From: Stenotrophomonas sp. BIO128-Bstrain
GTDB lineage: Bacteria > Pseudomonadota > Gammaproteobacteria > Xanthomonadales > Xanthomonadaceae
Direction of reading: 5' to 3'
Assembly: GCF_030128875.1 (NCBI RefSeq)
Contig: NZ_CP124620.1
Coordinates: forward strand, 4,324,501 to 4,388,500
Length of the DNA: 64,000 bases
Shown here: positions 8,947 to 17,945 of the stretch, piece by piece
Numbering within the stretch: position 1 is the stretch's first letter
Layout: the number at the start of each line of letters is the position of its first letter
Position numbers and translations under genes: made by a program
The notes under the pieces: generated by a model
The model's database searches: none
What the model was told of the DNA's origin: nothing
Seen by the model: only the letters and a program-made list of their open reading frames with translations

Positions 8947-11127
8947 CTAGTACAGATCCATCGGATCCACATCCAGCGACCAGCGCACCCTGCGAGCCTG
9001 CGGCAGCGCGGAGATCTGCGGCGTCACCTGGTCCAGCACGCCATGCAGTGGGCGTCGCGCGGGTGAGGACAGCAGCAGCTGGGTGCGCTGGTAGCCGGCG
9101 CGGCGGGGCATCGGTGCCGGCATCGGGCCGTAGCGTTCCACCGCGGCATCGTCGGGAATCAACGCGCGCACCGCACTGAGCATCGCGTTGGCATGCTCCA
9201 CCTGCTGCGCTTCGGCACGCAGCAGCGCCAGGTGCGCGAACGGCGGGAAACCGGCCGCCTCGCGCTGCTGAAGCTCCGCATCGGCAAAGGCGTGGTAGCC
9301 GCCGTTGACCAGCGTCTCCAGCAGGGGATGCCCCGGGTGGTGGGTCTGCAGCCAGACCTCGCCGGCATCCACCGCACGCCCGGCGCGGCCGGCGACCTGG
9401 ATCAACTGCTGGGCGAGCTTTTCACTGGCGCGGAAGTCGGCCGAGAACAGACCTTCATCGATGCCGACCACTACCACCAGGGTCAGCTTCGGCAGGTCGT
9501 GACCCTTGGCCAGGATCTGCGTGCCGACCAGAATCCCCGCGCGATCGCCCAGCAAGGCCAGCTGGGTTTCCAGCGCATCGCGCTTGCCGGTGGTGCCGCG
9601 GTCGATGCGGATCACCGGGAACTCCGGGAAGGCCTCGACCAGATGTTCTTCCAGCCGTTCGGTACCGATGCCCTGCGGCTGCAGCGCCAGGCTGCCGCAG
9701 TCCGGGCACGCCAGCGGCGCGGACTGGCGCGCACCACAATGGTGGCATTGCAGGCGCCGGCCACCGGCATGCACGGTCATCGGCGCATCGCAGCGCTGGC
9801 ACGGCGCGGTCCAGCCACAGTCATGGCAGAGCAGCACGGGCGCATAACCGCGGCGGTTCTTGAACACCAGCACCTGGTGCCCGGCCTGCAGATGCTGGGT
9901 GATGCCGGCCAGTACTTCCGGCGAGAGCCCATCGCGCAACGGTCGTTTGCGCACATCGAGCACGCGCACCACCGGCGGGCGCGCGGCGCCGGCGCGCTGC
10001 TTCAGGCGCAGGTGGGTGTAACGGCCGGCATGCGCGTTGTGCAGCGATTCCAGCGACGGCGTGGCACTGCCGAGCACCACCGCCACGTCCAGTGCCTTGG
10101 CGCGCACCAGCGCGAAATCCCGCGCGTGGTAGCGGATGCCGTCCTGTTGCTTGTAGCTGCCGTCGTGCTCTTCGTCGATCACGATCAGGCCCGCATTCGG
10201 CAGCGGGGTGAACACCGCCGAGCGCGTGCCGACGATGACCTGCGCTTCACCCCGCGCGGCAGCCGCCCACACGCGGGCACGCTCGTTGTCGTTCAGGCCC
10301 GAGTGCAGCACATGCACCGGTATGCCCAGGCGGTTGCGGAAGCGCGACAGCGTCTGTGGGGTCAGCCCGATCTCCGGCACCAGCACCAGCGCCTGCTTGC
10401 CACGCGCAAGGCACGCCACGATCGCCTGCAGGTAGACCTCGGTCTTGCCACTGCCGGTGACGCCATCCAGCAGGTAGGCGGCAAAGCCGTCGGCGGCGGT
10501 GATCGCGGCGATCGCGTCGGCCTGTTCGGCGTTGGGCGCGGGGCCGCCCGCGGGCGAGGCCACGGCCGGCGAATGGGCCAGCGCGATCCGTTCAACCAGC
10601 CCGCGCTTGGCCAGCGAGCGGGCGGCGCTGCGCCAGTCGTCCATCAACGTATCCAGGCGGTCTTCGTTCACCACACCCTCGGCCAGGCACTCGGCCAATC
10701 GCTGCGGGCGCGTGCCGTTGCGCAACTTCGGCTGCGGGTCGTGCCCGGCGTCGGTGAGCTGCCAGCCCCACTGATGGGTGTCCGGCACTGCTTCACCGCG
10801 TCGCAGCGGGCCGGGCAGGCCCGTGCTGATCACCTCGCCCAGCGGCGCATGGGTGTAGCGCGCCAGCCACTGCAGCGAGCGCCACAGCTCGCCGGTCAGC
10901 AGCGGCGTGGTGTCGATCCACTCGATCGCCGCGCGCAGGCTGCCGGGATCCTCCACCTGGCCGATCCCGGCCACCACCCCCACCAGCTCGCGGGAGCCGA
11001 ACGGCACCCGTACCCGTTGCCCGGTCATTCCCGGGTCCGGGACCGGCCCGGGCGGCGGGGCGTAGTCGAACAGTTGCGGCAGCGGCACCGGCAGGGCGAC
11101 GCGCAGGGTCGAAGACGAGGAGGTCAT
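8947..11127 (-). CDS. priA: Primosomal protein N' (replication restart helicase PriA)
   Basis: A 726-residue 3'-5' DNA helicase that reloads the replisome at stalled forks. The N-terminal 3'-DNA binding domain (about 1-190) is followed by the SF2 core with Walker A GVTGSGKT (residues 222-229) and DEEH (about 318-321). A zinc-binding insert follows with eight Cys in four CxxC-type pairs (CHDCGWTAPCQRC, CHHCGARQ, CPDCGS), and then the C-terminal helicase motifs ILVGTQILAKGHD and QVAGRAGR. Length is close to E. coli PriA (732). The ATG at 11127 begins MTSSSSTLRVALPVPLPQ; an in-frame ATG 14 codons upstream is less likely. A TACACT box ends 9 nt upstream. Confidence 0.97.
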   Translation of the reverse strand: MTSSSSTLRVALPVPLPQLFDYAPPPGPVPDPGMTGQRVRVPFGSRELVGVVAGIGQVEDPGSLRAAIEWIDTTPLLTGELWRSLQWLARYTHAPLGEVISTGLPGPLRRGEAVPDTHQWGWQLTDAGHDPQPKLRNGTRPQRLAECLAEGVVNEDRLDTLMDDWRSAARSLAKRGLVERIALAHSPAVASPAGGPAPNAEQADAIAAITAADGFAAYLLDGVTGSGKTEVYLQAIVACLARGKQALVLVPEIGLTPQTLSRFRNRLGIPVHVLHSGLNDNERARVWAAAARGEAQVIVGTRSAVFTPLPNAGLIVIDEEHDGSYKQQDGIRYHARDFALVRAKALDVAVVLGSATPSLESLHNAHAGRYTHLRLKQRAGAARPPVVRVLDVRKRPLRDGLSPEVLAGITQHLQAGHQVLVFKNRRGYAPVLLCHDCGWTAPCQRCDAPMTVHAGGRRLQCHHCGARQSAPLACPDCGSLALQPQGIGTERLEEHLVEAFPEFPVIRIDRGTTGKRDALETQLALLGDRAGILVGTQILAKGHDLPKLTLVVVVGIDEGLFSADFRASEKLAQQLIQVAGRAGRAVDAGEVWLQTHHPGHPLLETLVNGGYHAFADAELQQREAAGFPPFAHLALLRAEAQQVEHANAMLSAVRALIPDDAAVERYGPMPAPMPRRAGYQRTQLLLSSPARRPLHGVLDQVTPQISALPQARRVRWSLDVDPMDLY

Positions 11128-11564
11128 CGGGCCAGTGTAGCGGGGCAGGTGGACCCGGATCACGCCCATTCACCGTCTCAACCAGGTGCGCGCCGAATCA
11201 TAAATCCCACCTAAATATCCGACTTGATTGGAGATTCAGGCTTATCCACATCTTCTGTGGATAAGTCTGTGTGCCATTGCGTATGTGACCGCCTTGCGTC
11301 AGGAACTTCCGATGTTCTCCTTAGGTTGGTCAAAAAATAGCCAAGAAACAATGATCAATAAAAACAACAAGATAGCTGTGAAACAAAGTTGAAACAGACT
11401 TGACGTGGGCCTCACCTGCGGTTCTACCCCGGTTTTTCGTGGTGCTGTGCACAACCTTTTCCACCAGAACGCTTTGCAGACCGTGGCCGCTCACAGGAAA
11501 TGAACATCTGCGCGCCGCAGCAGTGACGCAATCGCTATCATTTCCCCACAATGATGGAGTTGCT
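11128..11564. promoter_or_regulatory. Divergent intergenic region upstream of priA with AT-rich segment
   Basis: These 437 bp between priA (leftward) and the sigma-like gene (rightward) contain no convincing gene. Open frames here are poor and lack protein-like composition. The stretch 11330-11400 is markedly A/T-rich for this genome. It also holds a perfect inverted DnaA-box pair, listed separately. Weak -10 candidates on the minus strand are TATGAT and TACACT; a TTGACG (11400-11405) on the plus strand has no good partner. Confidence 0.5.
11242..11264. promoter_or_regulatory. Inverted pair of consensus DnaA boxes
   Basis: TTATCCACA (11242-11250) and its exact inverse TGTGGATAA (11256-11264) are separated by 5 bp. 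Both halves are the strict 9-mer R1-type DnaA box. The pair could also fold as a 9-bp hairpin, but no U-tract follows, so it is not a standard terminator. Confidence 0.75.
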
Positions 11565-12569
11565 ATGACGGCTGCGCCCGCCCCTGTTTCCTCTACCGCA
11601 GCCGGCGCGCTGTCGGCATTTCTTCGTGGCGTTGAACGCCGGGCCCTGGTCGTGGCCGAGCTGCAGTGCGGCGACCCGACCGTGGCCGAGCAGGCCCTGG
11701 TCGCGGTCATGCGCGCCTTTGCCGGGATCGCCAGCGACCTGCCCATGGCCCAGTGGCCAGAGCGGTTCTGGTCGCTGCTGGTGCACCGCGCACCGTTGCG
11801 GGACCCGGCCGCAGGCCAGTGGCCGGCGCCGCTGGCGCATCTGGCCGGGCTGGCCCCGCCGGCACGGCTGGCGTTCGTGCTGCGGATCGGCGGTGGGCTG
11901 GATGAAGCCGCTGCCGCACAGGTCCTGGATCTGCCGATGGCCGACTACCAGCACGCCCTGGCCGATGCCTGCCCGCGCGATGCCCATGGCAATCCCGATG
12001 CCGCTGGCTGGCGCGCCCTGGCCGAGCAGGTCCAGCTGCGCATCCGGGATCTGCCCGCCAGCCGTCTGCAGCGGCTGCAGCAACCCGTGGCCGCCCCGGC
12101 CAGCCAGCCATCGGACGCAGCGTCCTGGCGCACCCCGGCCAAGTCCGATGCCCCCGCCCAGCGCCGCCCGGTCAGGCGCCAACGCGGCCGCCGTTTCCCA
12201 TGGAAGGGCGTGCTGATCGTGGCCGTGACCGTCGGCGTGCTGCTGGGCGGTGCCACCTGGTGGAAACACGCCCGCCAGGCTGGCGACCCCGTGATGGATA
12301 CCCCCGAAGGCGCGGTTGCCGATGCGGGCCCGGTGAAGGTTGAAGCGCTCCCGGCTGACGATCTGCCGAGCGTGGCCCCGGCTGCCTCGCCGTACGCCGC
12401 CAGCGATGCGGCGATGCTGGCCGATCCGGATCTGCCGACCGCCCGCGATGCCGATCTGTACGCCTGGTTCGCCGCCGGCGGCCCGGTCCCGGTCGACGAA
12501 TCGCAGGCCCAGCCGAGCCGCCCCGAACCCGCCACCGCCGGCCTGGAGACGGCTGCCGCCGATGAGTAA
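11565..12569 (+). CDS. Membrane-anchored protein with a degenerate sigma-factor-like N-terminal half
   Basis: A 334-residue protein. Residues about 20-165 resemble an ECF sigma factor in outline: an Ala/Leu-rich helical region with WPERFWSLLVHR, then a region-4-like helix-turn-helix stretch LAPPARLAFVLRIGGGLD / AAQVLDLPMADYQHALADAC. After a basic segment (RRPVRRQRGRRFPWKG) comes one transmembrane helix (about residues 220-240, VLIVAVTVGVLLGG), then an acidic, Pro/Ala-rich and presumably periplasmic tail ending DLYAWFAAGG. I do not recognise a characterised member. Promoter recognition seems doubtful because the conserved region 2 residues are not evident. It overlaps the DUF3106 gene by 8 bp, implying co-translation. 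Confidence 0.75.
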   Translation: MTAAPAPVSSTAAGALSAFLRGVERRALVVAELQCGDPTVAEQALVAVMRAFAGIASDLPMAQWPERFWSLLVHRAPLRDPAAGQWPAPLAHLAGLAPPARLAFVLRIGGGLDEAAAAQVLDLPMADYQHALADACPRDAHGNPDAAGWRALAEQVQLRIRDLPASRLQRLQQPVAAPASQPSDAASWRTPAKSDAPAQRRPVRRQRGRRFPWKGVLIVAVTVGVLLGGATWWKHARQAGDPVMDTPEGAVADAGPVKVEALPADDLPSVAPAASPYAASDAAMLADPDLPTARDADLYAWFAAGGPVPVDESQAQPSRPEPATAGLETAAADE

Positions 12570-13125
12570 GCCTGCCTTCCTGCTGATCGCCCTTGGGCTG
12601 TCCAGTGCGGCCATCGCCGCCCCCAACCGGGTCGAAGTGCCGCTGGCGGTGCCCGCGCCTGCCAGTGCCACCGCCCCGGCGATCCCGGCCACGCCTGCGG
12701 CGCTGGATCCGGCCCAGCTGCGCGAGCTGCGCAGCCGCTATGCCGCCTGGCAGGCCATGACCGAAAGCGAGCGTGCCCGTGTCCGCGCCGCGGCGGCGCG
12801 CGTGGCGGCCCTGCCGCCGGCCCAGCAGCAGGCGCTTCGCCAGCGCTTCGCCGAACAGGACCAGCGCTTCCGCGACGGCTGGCTGCTTGGCCCACAGCTC
12901 GGGCATGAGTTCACCAAGCTGCAGGGCCTGTTCGGGTATCTGCCGGCCGAGCAGCGCCCCACCGCGCTGGCGGTGCTGCGCCAGCTCACGCCCTCCCAGC
13001 TCACCCAGCTGACCCTGGTCGCCCAGCGCACTCCACCGCAGGACCGCGACCGCGTGCGCGCCGAATTCCTTGGCGTGGCGCCGGCCGCACGGGACAGCTG
13101 GCTGCGCGAGAACGTGGGCCACTGA
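12562..13125 (+). CDS. DUF3106 family exported protein
   Basis: A 187-residue protein with a signal peptide (MSKPAFLLIALGLSSAAIAA) and a mature part rich in Arg, Gln and Ala. It has the DUF3106-like helical repeats YAAWQAMTESERARVRAAA, LPPAQQQALRQRFAEQD and LPAEQRPTALAVLRQLTPS. Function is unknown; the composition suggests a periplasmic coiled or helical-bundle protein. The ATG lies inside the end of the sigma-like gene (8-bp overlap), so the pair is probably translated together and may act together at the membrane. No catalytic motif is visible. Confidence 0.8.
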   Translation: MSKPAFLLIALGLSSAAIAAPNRVEVPLAVPAPASATAPAIPATPAALDPAQLRELRSRYAAWQAMTESERARVRAAAARVAALPPAQQQALRQRFAEQDQRFRDGWLLGPQLGHEFTKLQGLFGYLPAEQRPTALAVLRQLTPSQLTQLTLVAQRTPPQDRDRVRAEFLGVAPAARDSWLRENVGH

Positions 13126-13244
13126 CGGCTTCGGCCCGTTTACCTGAAAGCGCGGCTTTTCCCCGGCCGCGCGCGTAAGATGGCGGGCCGCAACCCGGTG
13201 CCTGTGCCCTCCGCGCGCGACCGTAGTTGCCGTCTGTGACTCCC

Positions 13245-14609
13245 ATGTCTACCGCTTCCTCCACGCCGCGCCTCTCCCGGGAAGTGCGCGCCACCGGTCT
13301 GCTCGCGCTGCCGCTGGTTCTGGGCCACGTCTCCACCGGCCTGATTTCCTTCGTCGACAACGTGATCGCCGGTCACCACGGCACCCACACGCTCGCCGCC
13401 GTCACCATCGGTACGGCGCTGCTGTGGCTGCCGATGCTGATCCCGATCGGCACGCTGATTTCGCTGACCGCTTCGGTGTCGCAGCTGCATGGCGCCGGCC
13501 GCGAGCGCGAGATCGGCCCGCTGTTCCGCCAGGCCCTGTGGCTGGCGCTCGGCCTGGGCCTGATCATGTTCACCTTCCTCACGGTGGTGCCGCCGCTGCT
13601 TCCCGCGTTCGGCATCGCGCCGGACATCGTGCCGGGCGCAACCGCGTTCCTGCACGCGGTGCGCTGGGGCGGGCCGGCGCTGACCCTGTACTTCTGCATG
13701 CGCTACCTCAGCGAAGGCATGCACTGGACGCTGCCGACGATGCTGCTCGGCTTTGGCGGCCTGCTGGTGCTCGCGCCGCTGGGCTATGTGCTGTGTTACG
13801 GCAAGCTCGGCTTCCCCGAGCTGGGCGCCGAAGGCCTGGGCATGGCCTCGGCGATCATGATGTGGCTGCAGGCGCTGTGCTTTGCCGGTTATCTGTGGAA
13901 GACCAAGCGTTTCGCCCACCTGCAGCTGTTTTCGCATCTCGAAGCGCCGCGCTGGTCGGCGATCTGGGACCTGCTGCGGACCGGCCTGCCGATCGGCATC
14001 ACCGTGCTGATGGAAGGTGGGTTGTTCATCGTCACCGCGCTGCTGATCGGTCGTCTCGGCGCCACCGAAGCCGCCTCGCACCAGATCGCCATCAACGTCG
14101 CGCAGCTGTGCTTCATGATCCCGATGGGCGTGGCCGAGGCCACCACGGTACGGGTCGGCCATGCGGTCGGCAGCGGCAACGGGCTGGGCGTGCGCCGCGC
14201 GGCGATCGCCGGGCTCGTGATCATCCTCGGCACGCAGACGTTGTCCGCGCTGGTGCTGCTGTTTGGCCATGACGCCATCGTCGGCGTCTACACGGCCGAC
14301 ATGGGCGTGGCCGCACTGGCCTCGACGCTGTTGCTGTACGCGGCGGCGTTCCAGTTCCCGGATGGCATCCAGGTGCTCTCGGCCGGCGCATTGCGCGGGC
14401 TGAAGGACACCCGCGTGCCGATGTTCATCGCCATGTTCTCGTACTGGGGCCTGGGCATGCCGCTTGGCGCCGGGCTGGGGCTCGGCCTGGGCATGGGCCC
14501 GCAGGGCATGTGGCTGGGCCTCATCCTGGGCCTGACCGCCGCCGCGATCCTGATGGGCTGGCGCCTGCGCGTGAGCAGCGCCCGCGCCGGTCTCCCTTCG
14601 ACCCCCTGA
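13245..14609 (+). CDS. MATE family (NorM-like) multidrug/cation antiporter
   Basis: A 454-residue inner-membrane protein with about 12 hydrophobic helices in two related halves, starting MSTASSTPRLSREVRATGLLALPLVLGH. The MATE signatures PLVLGHVSTGLISFVDNVIAG in the first half and LLRTGLPIGITVLMEGG / EAASHQIAINVAQLCFMIP in the second are clear. Such proteins export cationic drugs in exchange for Na+ or H+; the substrate is not deducible. The ATG at 13245 is preferred over a TTG 6 codons upstream. It is separated from DUF3106 by 119 bp with no terminator, so read-through is possible. Confidence 0.92.
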   Translation: MSTASSTPRLSREVRATGLLALPLVLGHVSTGLISFVDNVIAGHHGTHTLAAVTIGTALLWLPMLIPIGTLISLTASVSQLHGAGREREIGPLFRQALWLALGLGLIMFTFLTVVPPLLPAFGIAPDIVPGATAFLHAVRWGGPALTLYFCMRYLSEGMHWTLPTMLLGFGGLLVLAPLGYVLCYGKLGFPELGAEGLGMASAIMMWLQALCFAGYLWKTKRFAHLQLFSHLEAPRWSAIWDLLRTGLPIGITVLMEGGLFIVTALLIGRLGATEAASHQIAINVAQLCFMIPMGVAEATTVRVGHAVGSGNGLGVRRAAIAGLVIILGTQTLSALVLLFGHDAIVGVYTADMGVAALASTLLLYAAAFQFPDGIQVLSAGALRGLKDTRVPMFIAMFSYWGLGMPLGAGLGLGLGMGPQGMWLGLILGLTAAAILMGWRLRVSSARAGLPSTP

Positions 14610-14684
14610 CTTGTGTCCGATGCCGGCGCGCCCGGCAACGGCTATTCTGGCACCACGGCAAGAAGCCACTCTGGAGTTACCCCC

Positions 14685-16592
14685 ATGAACCAACCCGCGC
14701 GTCGCAATCCCGTCGCCAGCTTCTTCATCGGGCTGTGGGATGTGATGAACTTTACCCGCCGGCTCATCCTCAACCTGGTGTTCTTCGGCCTGCTGTTCCT
14801 GATCCTGATCCTGTTCATCGTCGCGATGGGCAAGAGCGCGACCTCGAAGGCGTCGCTGCAGGACCGCACCACGCTGGTCATCGCGCCGGAAGGTCGGCTG
14901 GTCGAGCAGTTCAGCGCTGATCCGGTCAGCCGCGCGCTGGGCAAGGCCGTCGGTGACAAGGGCGCCGAAGAAATCCAGCTGCGTGATCTGATCCGCGCGC
15001 TGGAGGCGGCCAAGACCGACAAGAAGATCGAGCGTGTGGTGCTGGAGCTGGACAAGCTGCAGCCGAGCGGCTTCGCCTCGATGCGCGAAGTGACCGTTGC
15101 GCTGCAGGAGCTGCGCGCCGCCGGCAAGCAGGTGGTGGCTTTCAGCGAGAACATGAGCCAGTCGCAGTACCTGCTGGCTTCGCAGGCCGATGAGGTCTAC
15201 CTGGACCCGATGGGCGGCGTGGTGCTCGAGGGCCTGGGCCGCTACCGCCAGTACTTCCGCACCGGCCTGCAGGACAAGCTGGGCGTGGACGTGCACCTGT
15301 TCAAGGTGGGCGAGTACAAGTCGGCCGCCGAGCCGTACGTGCTGGACGCCGCATCGCCGCAGGCCAAGGAAGCCGACCTGTTCTGGATGAACGATGTGTG
15401 GCAGCGCTACCTGTCCGACATCGCCAAGGCACGCAAGCTCGATCCGGCACAGCTGGCCGCCGGCATCGACACCATGCCCGAAGGGATCGCTGCCGCCGGT
15501 GGCGACCTGGCCAAGTTCGCCCTGCAGCAGAAGCTGGTGGACGGTCTGAAGACGCGCGAGGAAGTGGACACCCTGCTGACCGAGCGCGGCATCGCCGACG
15601 ATGACGCCGACGGTGGCTACCGCAACGTCAATCTCGACGCCTACCTGAGCGTGCTGGACGGCCGTCGCTCGCCGGTGGATTCGCGTCCGCAGGTGGCGGT
15701 GATCGTGGCGTCCGGTGAAATCTCCGGTGGCGATCTGCCGGCCGGCCGCATCGGTGGCGAGTCGACCTCGGCGCTGCTGCGCGAAGCGCGCGACGACAAG
15801 GACGTGAAGGCCGTGGTGCTGCGCGTGAGCTCGCCGGGTGGTGAAGTGTTCGCCTCCGAACAGATCCGCCGCGAAGTGGTCGCGCTGAAGGAAGCCGGCA
15901 AGCCGGTGGTGGTCTCGATGGGCGACCTGGCTGCCTCGGGCGGTTACTGGATCAGCATGAACGCCGATCGCATCTACGCTGACCCCTCCACGATCACCGG
16001 TTCGATCGGCATCTTCGGGATGATCCCGAACGTGGCCCGCTCGCTGGACAAGATCGGCGTGCATACCGATGGCGTGGGCACCACCCGCTTCGCCGGTGCG
16101 TTCGACATCACCCGCCCGATGGACCCGGCCGTGGGCCAGGTCATCCAGTCGGTGATCAACAAGGGCTACGCCGATTTCACCGGCAAGGTCGCCGCCGCGC
16201 GCAACAAGCCGGTGGAAGCGGTTGATGAAGTCGCCCGCGGTCGTGTGTGGAGCGGTGCGCAGGCCAAGGAACGTGGCCTGGTCGATGACTTCGGTGGCCT
16301 GAAGGCCGCGGTGGCGGATGCCGCCAGCCGCGCCAAGCTTGGTGAGGCCGGCAAGTTCCGCGTGCGTTACATCGAGAAGGCGGCCACGCCGTTCGCGCAG
16401 TTCCTCAGCGGCTTCGCCGGCAGCCATGCCGGTGCCTGGATGCTGGGCGAGTCGGGCATGGCCCGTCTGATGCTGGCCCGTTCGATGCCGGAGCTGGACA
16501 CCCAGCTGCGCTTCGTCGAAGACGCCGCACGCGACCCGCGCAACAACGCCGCGCCGGTCAAGACGCTGGTGTACTGCTTCTGCGGTCTGTAA
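14685..16592 (+). CDS. sppA: Signal peptide peptidase SppA, 67 kDa (long) type
   Basis: A 635-residue inner-membrane serine protease that degrades cleaved signal peptides. One N-terminal transmembrane helix (residues about 28-48) is followed by two tandem ClpP-like domains, as in the E. coli long form (618 residues). The catalytic general-base Lys is in GEYKSAAEP (K212, equivalent to E. coli K209) and the nucleophile Ser in GDLAASGGYW (S418, equivalent to S409). The start codon follows CTGGAGTTAC, a good ribosome-binding site. A GC-rich hairpin lies 28 bp after the stop. Confidence 0.95.
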   Translation: MNQPARRNPVASFFIGLWDVMNFTRRLILNLVFFGLLFLILILFIVAMGKSATSKASLQDRTTLVIAPEGRLVEQFSADPVSRALGKAVGDKGAEEIQLRDLIRALEAAKTDKKIERVVLELDKLQPSGFASMREVTVALQELRAAGKQVVAFSENMSQSQYLLASQADEVYLDPMGGVVLEGLGRYRQYFRTGLQDKLGVDVHLFKVGEYKSAAEPYVLDAASPQAKEADLFWMNDVWQRYLSDIAKARKLDPAQLAAGIDTMPEGIAAAGGDLAKFALQQKLVDGLKTREEVDTLLTERGIADDDADGGYRNVNLDAYLSVLDGRRSPVDSRPQVAVIVASGEISGGDLPAGRIGGESTSALLREARDDKDVKAVVLRVSSPGGEVFASEQIRREVVALKEAGKPVVVSMGDLAASGGYWISMNADRIYADPSTITGSIGIFGMIPNVARSLDKIGVHTDGVGTTRFAGAFDITRPMDPAVGQVIQSVINKGYADFTGKVAAARNKPVEAVDEVARGRVWSGAQAKERGLVDDFGGLKAAVADAASRAKLGEAGKFRVRYIEKAATPFAQFLSGFAGSHAGAWMLGESGMARLMLARSMPELDTQLRFVEDAARDPRNNAAPVKTLVYCFCGL

Positions 16593-16620
16593 GCGGCCTC
16601 AGCGGTACTGTGTGACACCC

Positions 16621-16646
16621 GAACGCCCGGCCTGTGCCGGGCGTTC
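16621..16646 (+). terminator. Hairpin terminator downstream of sppA
   Basis: GAACGCCCGGC (16621-16631) pairs perfectly with GCCGGGCGTTC (16636-16646) around a CTGT loop. No strong U-tract follows on either strand, so it may be a weak terminator or an mRNA-stabilising hairpin. The same core stem recurs at 22729-22755. Confidence 0.5.
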
Positions 16647-16665
16647 TGCCATCCGGCCGATGGGG

Positions 16666-16902
16666 TCAGGGGCTGGGCGGTGGCGCATCGCCGGTAGCGC
16701 GGTCCACCTCGGCGGCTTGAGCGTCGGCGGTCTTCTGCAACGTATCGCCCACGCCCTTGGCGCGGTCGATCGGATCGTGGATCGCATCGCGCAGTGCGGT
16801 CGCCTGTGGTTCCGGCGGGGTGTCCGGTGCCGGGGGCACCGGCCGGTTGCAGGCGCTCAGCGCGAGCATCGCGAGCAGCGGCAGGGCAGTACGGATCGTC
16901 AT
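16666..16902 (-). CDS. Small putative lipoprotein
   Basis: A 78-residue protein starting [21 protein letters not shown] with a lipobox LSAC, so Cys18 would be the acylated first residue. The mature part is short, Pro-rich at first ([13 protein letters not shown]) and then helical and polar ([34 protein letters not shown]), reminiscent of small envelope lipoproteins. No family is recognised. The start at 16902 is chosen because the signal peptide begins there. It stands alone, convergent with sppA. Confidence 0.7.
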   Translation of the reverse strand: MTIRTALPLLAMLALSACNRPVPPAPDTPPEPQATALRDAIHDPIDRAKGVGDTLQKTADAQAAEVDRATGDAPPPSP

Positions 16903-17056
16903 GGCAACCTCCCTCGGTGAGCCGGTGGCAGAGGACCAGTGTCCCACCGCCTCGCGCCCCGCGCGTGATTGCGCCCGGCGTGCCGGCCATCGCGCGTTAT
17001 CCTATCCGGGCAGCACGACCGGTGCCGCATTCCATGGATTACCGCAGGAGAGGCAC

Positions 17057-17833
17057 GTGAGCGCGCAACGTTGGCGACTGGATGGACAGACCGCATTGAT
17101 CACCGGCGCCAGCGCCGGCATCGGCTTGGCGATCGCGCGCGAACTGCTGGGCTTCGGTGCGGACCTGCTGATCGTGGGCCGTGATGCCGATGCGCTGGAG
17201 ATGGCGCGCGACGAGCTCGCCGATGCCTTCCCGGACCGTGAGATCCACGGCCTGGCCGCCGACGTCTCCGATGACGAAGACCGCCGCGAGATCCTGGACT
17301 GGGTAGAAGACCACAGCGATGGGCTGCACATCCTGGTCAACAACGCCGGCGGCAACATCAGCAAGCCGGCCACCGAATACACCGAGGACGAATGGCGCGG
17401 GATCTTCGAGACCAACCTGTTCTCGGCCTTCGAGCTGTCGCGCTACGCGCACCCGCTGCTGGCGCGGCATGCGGCTTCGGCCATCGTCAACGTCGGCAGC
17501 GTCTCCGGCCTGACCCACGTACGCAGCGGCGCGGTGTACGGTATGACCAAGGCCGCCATGCACCAGATGACCCGCAACCTGGCCGTGGAGTGGGCCGAGG
17601 ACGGCATCCGCGTCAACGCGGTGGCGCCGTGGTACATCCGCACCCGGCGGACCTCAGGGCCGTTGTCGGATCCGGATTACTACGAGCAGGTGATCGACCG
17701 CACCCCGATGCGGCGCATCGGCGAGCCGGAAGAAGTCGCTGCCGCCGTCGGCTTCCTGTGCCTGCCGGCCTCCAGCTACGTCACCGGTGAGTGCATCGCG
17801 GTGGATGGCGGGTTCCTGCGCTACGGGTTCTGA
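17057..17833 (+). CDS. Short-chain dehydrogenase/reductase (SDR) family oxidoreductase
   Basis: A 258-residue classical SDR. The nucleotide-binding motif is [20 protein letters not shown] is at [11 protein letters not shown]; the catalytic Ser is in [10 protein letters not shown] and the YxxxK in [10 protein letters not shown]. The end [11 protein letters not shown] is typical of tropinone-reductase-like or 3-oxoacyl-ACP-reductase-like SDRs. The substrate cannot be assigned. Translation starts at a GTG preceded by AGGAGAGG at ideal spacing. A tiny upstream frame (ATG at 17034) ends with a TGA overlapping this GTG, so translational coupling is conceivable. Confidence 0.9.
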   Translation: MSAQRWRLDGQTALITGASAGIGLAIARELLGFGADLLIVGRDADALEMARDELADAFPDREIHGLAADVSDDEDRREILDWVEDHSDGLHILVNNAGGNISKPATEYTEDEWRGIFETNLFSAFELSRYAHPLLARHAASAIVNVGSVSGLTHVRSGAVYGMTKAAMHQMTRNLAVEWAEDGIRVNAVAPWYIRTRRTSGPLSDPDYYEQVIDRTPMRRIGEPEEVAAAVGFLCLPASSYVTGECIAVDGGFLRYGF

Positions 17834-17855
17834 GCCGGCCAGCGGCCGGCACTAC
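17834..17855 (-). repeat. SMAG-type (GTAG-headed) REP hairpin
   Basis: On the minus strand GTAG (17855-17852) precedes GCCGGCC / GGCCGGC with loop AGC (17834-17850), the same hairpin core as at 8891-8911. It directly follows the SDR stop codon. Confidence 0.75.
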
Positions 17856-17945
17856 CGATCACACAGTGCGTGGCAGCTCACAGGGTGCGCGGCAGCACGC
17901 GGTCATGGCGCACGGTCAATCCAGTCACGACGCGGGCAAACCGGG

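Noticed and set aside
9193..11214. 673-codon plus-strand frame over priA
   Set aside because: Antisense shadow of priA with low-complexity Arg/Gln/His composition and no motif.
11242..11264. Reading the DnaA-box pair as the chromosomal origin
   Set aside because: Only two strong boxes are present, and dnaA, dnaN, rpmH or other usual origin neighbours are absent.
13140..16427. 1095-codon minus-strand frame over the MATE and sppA genes
   Set aside because: Antisense shadow spanning two unrelated real genes; composition is His/Gln/Arg-rich.
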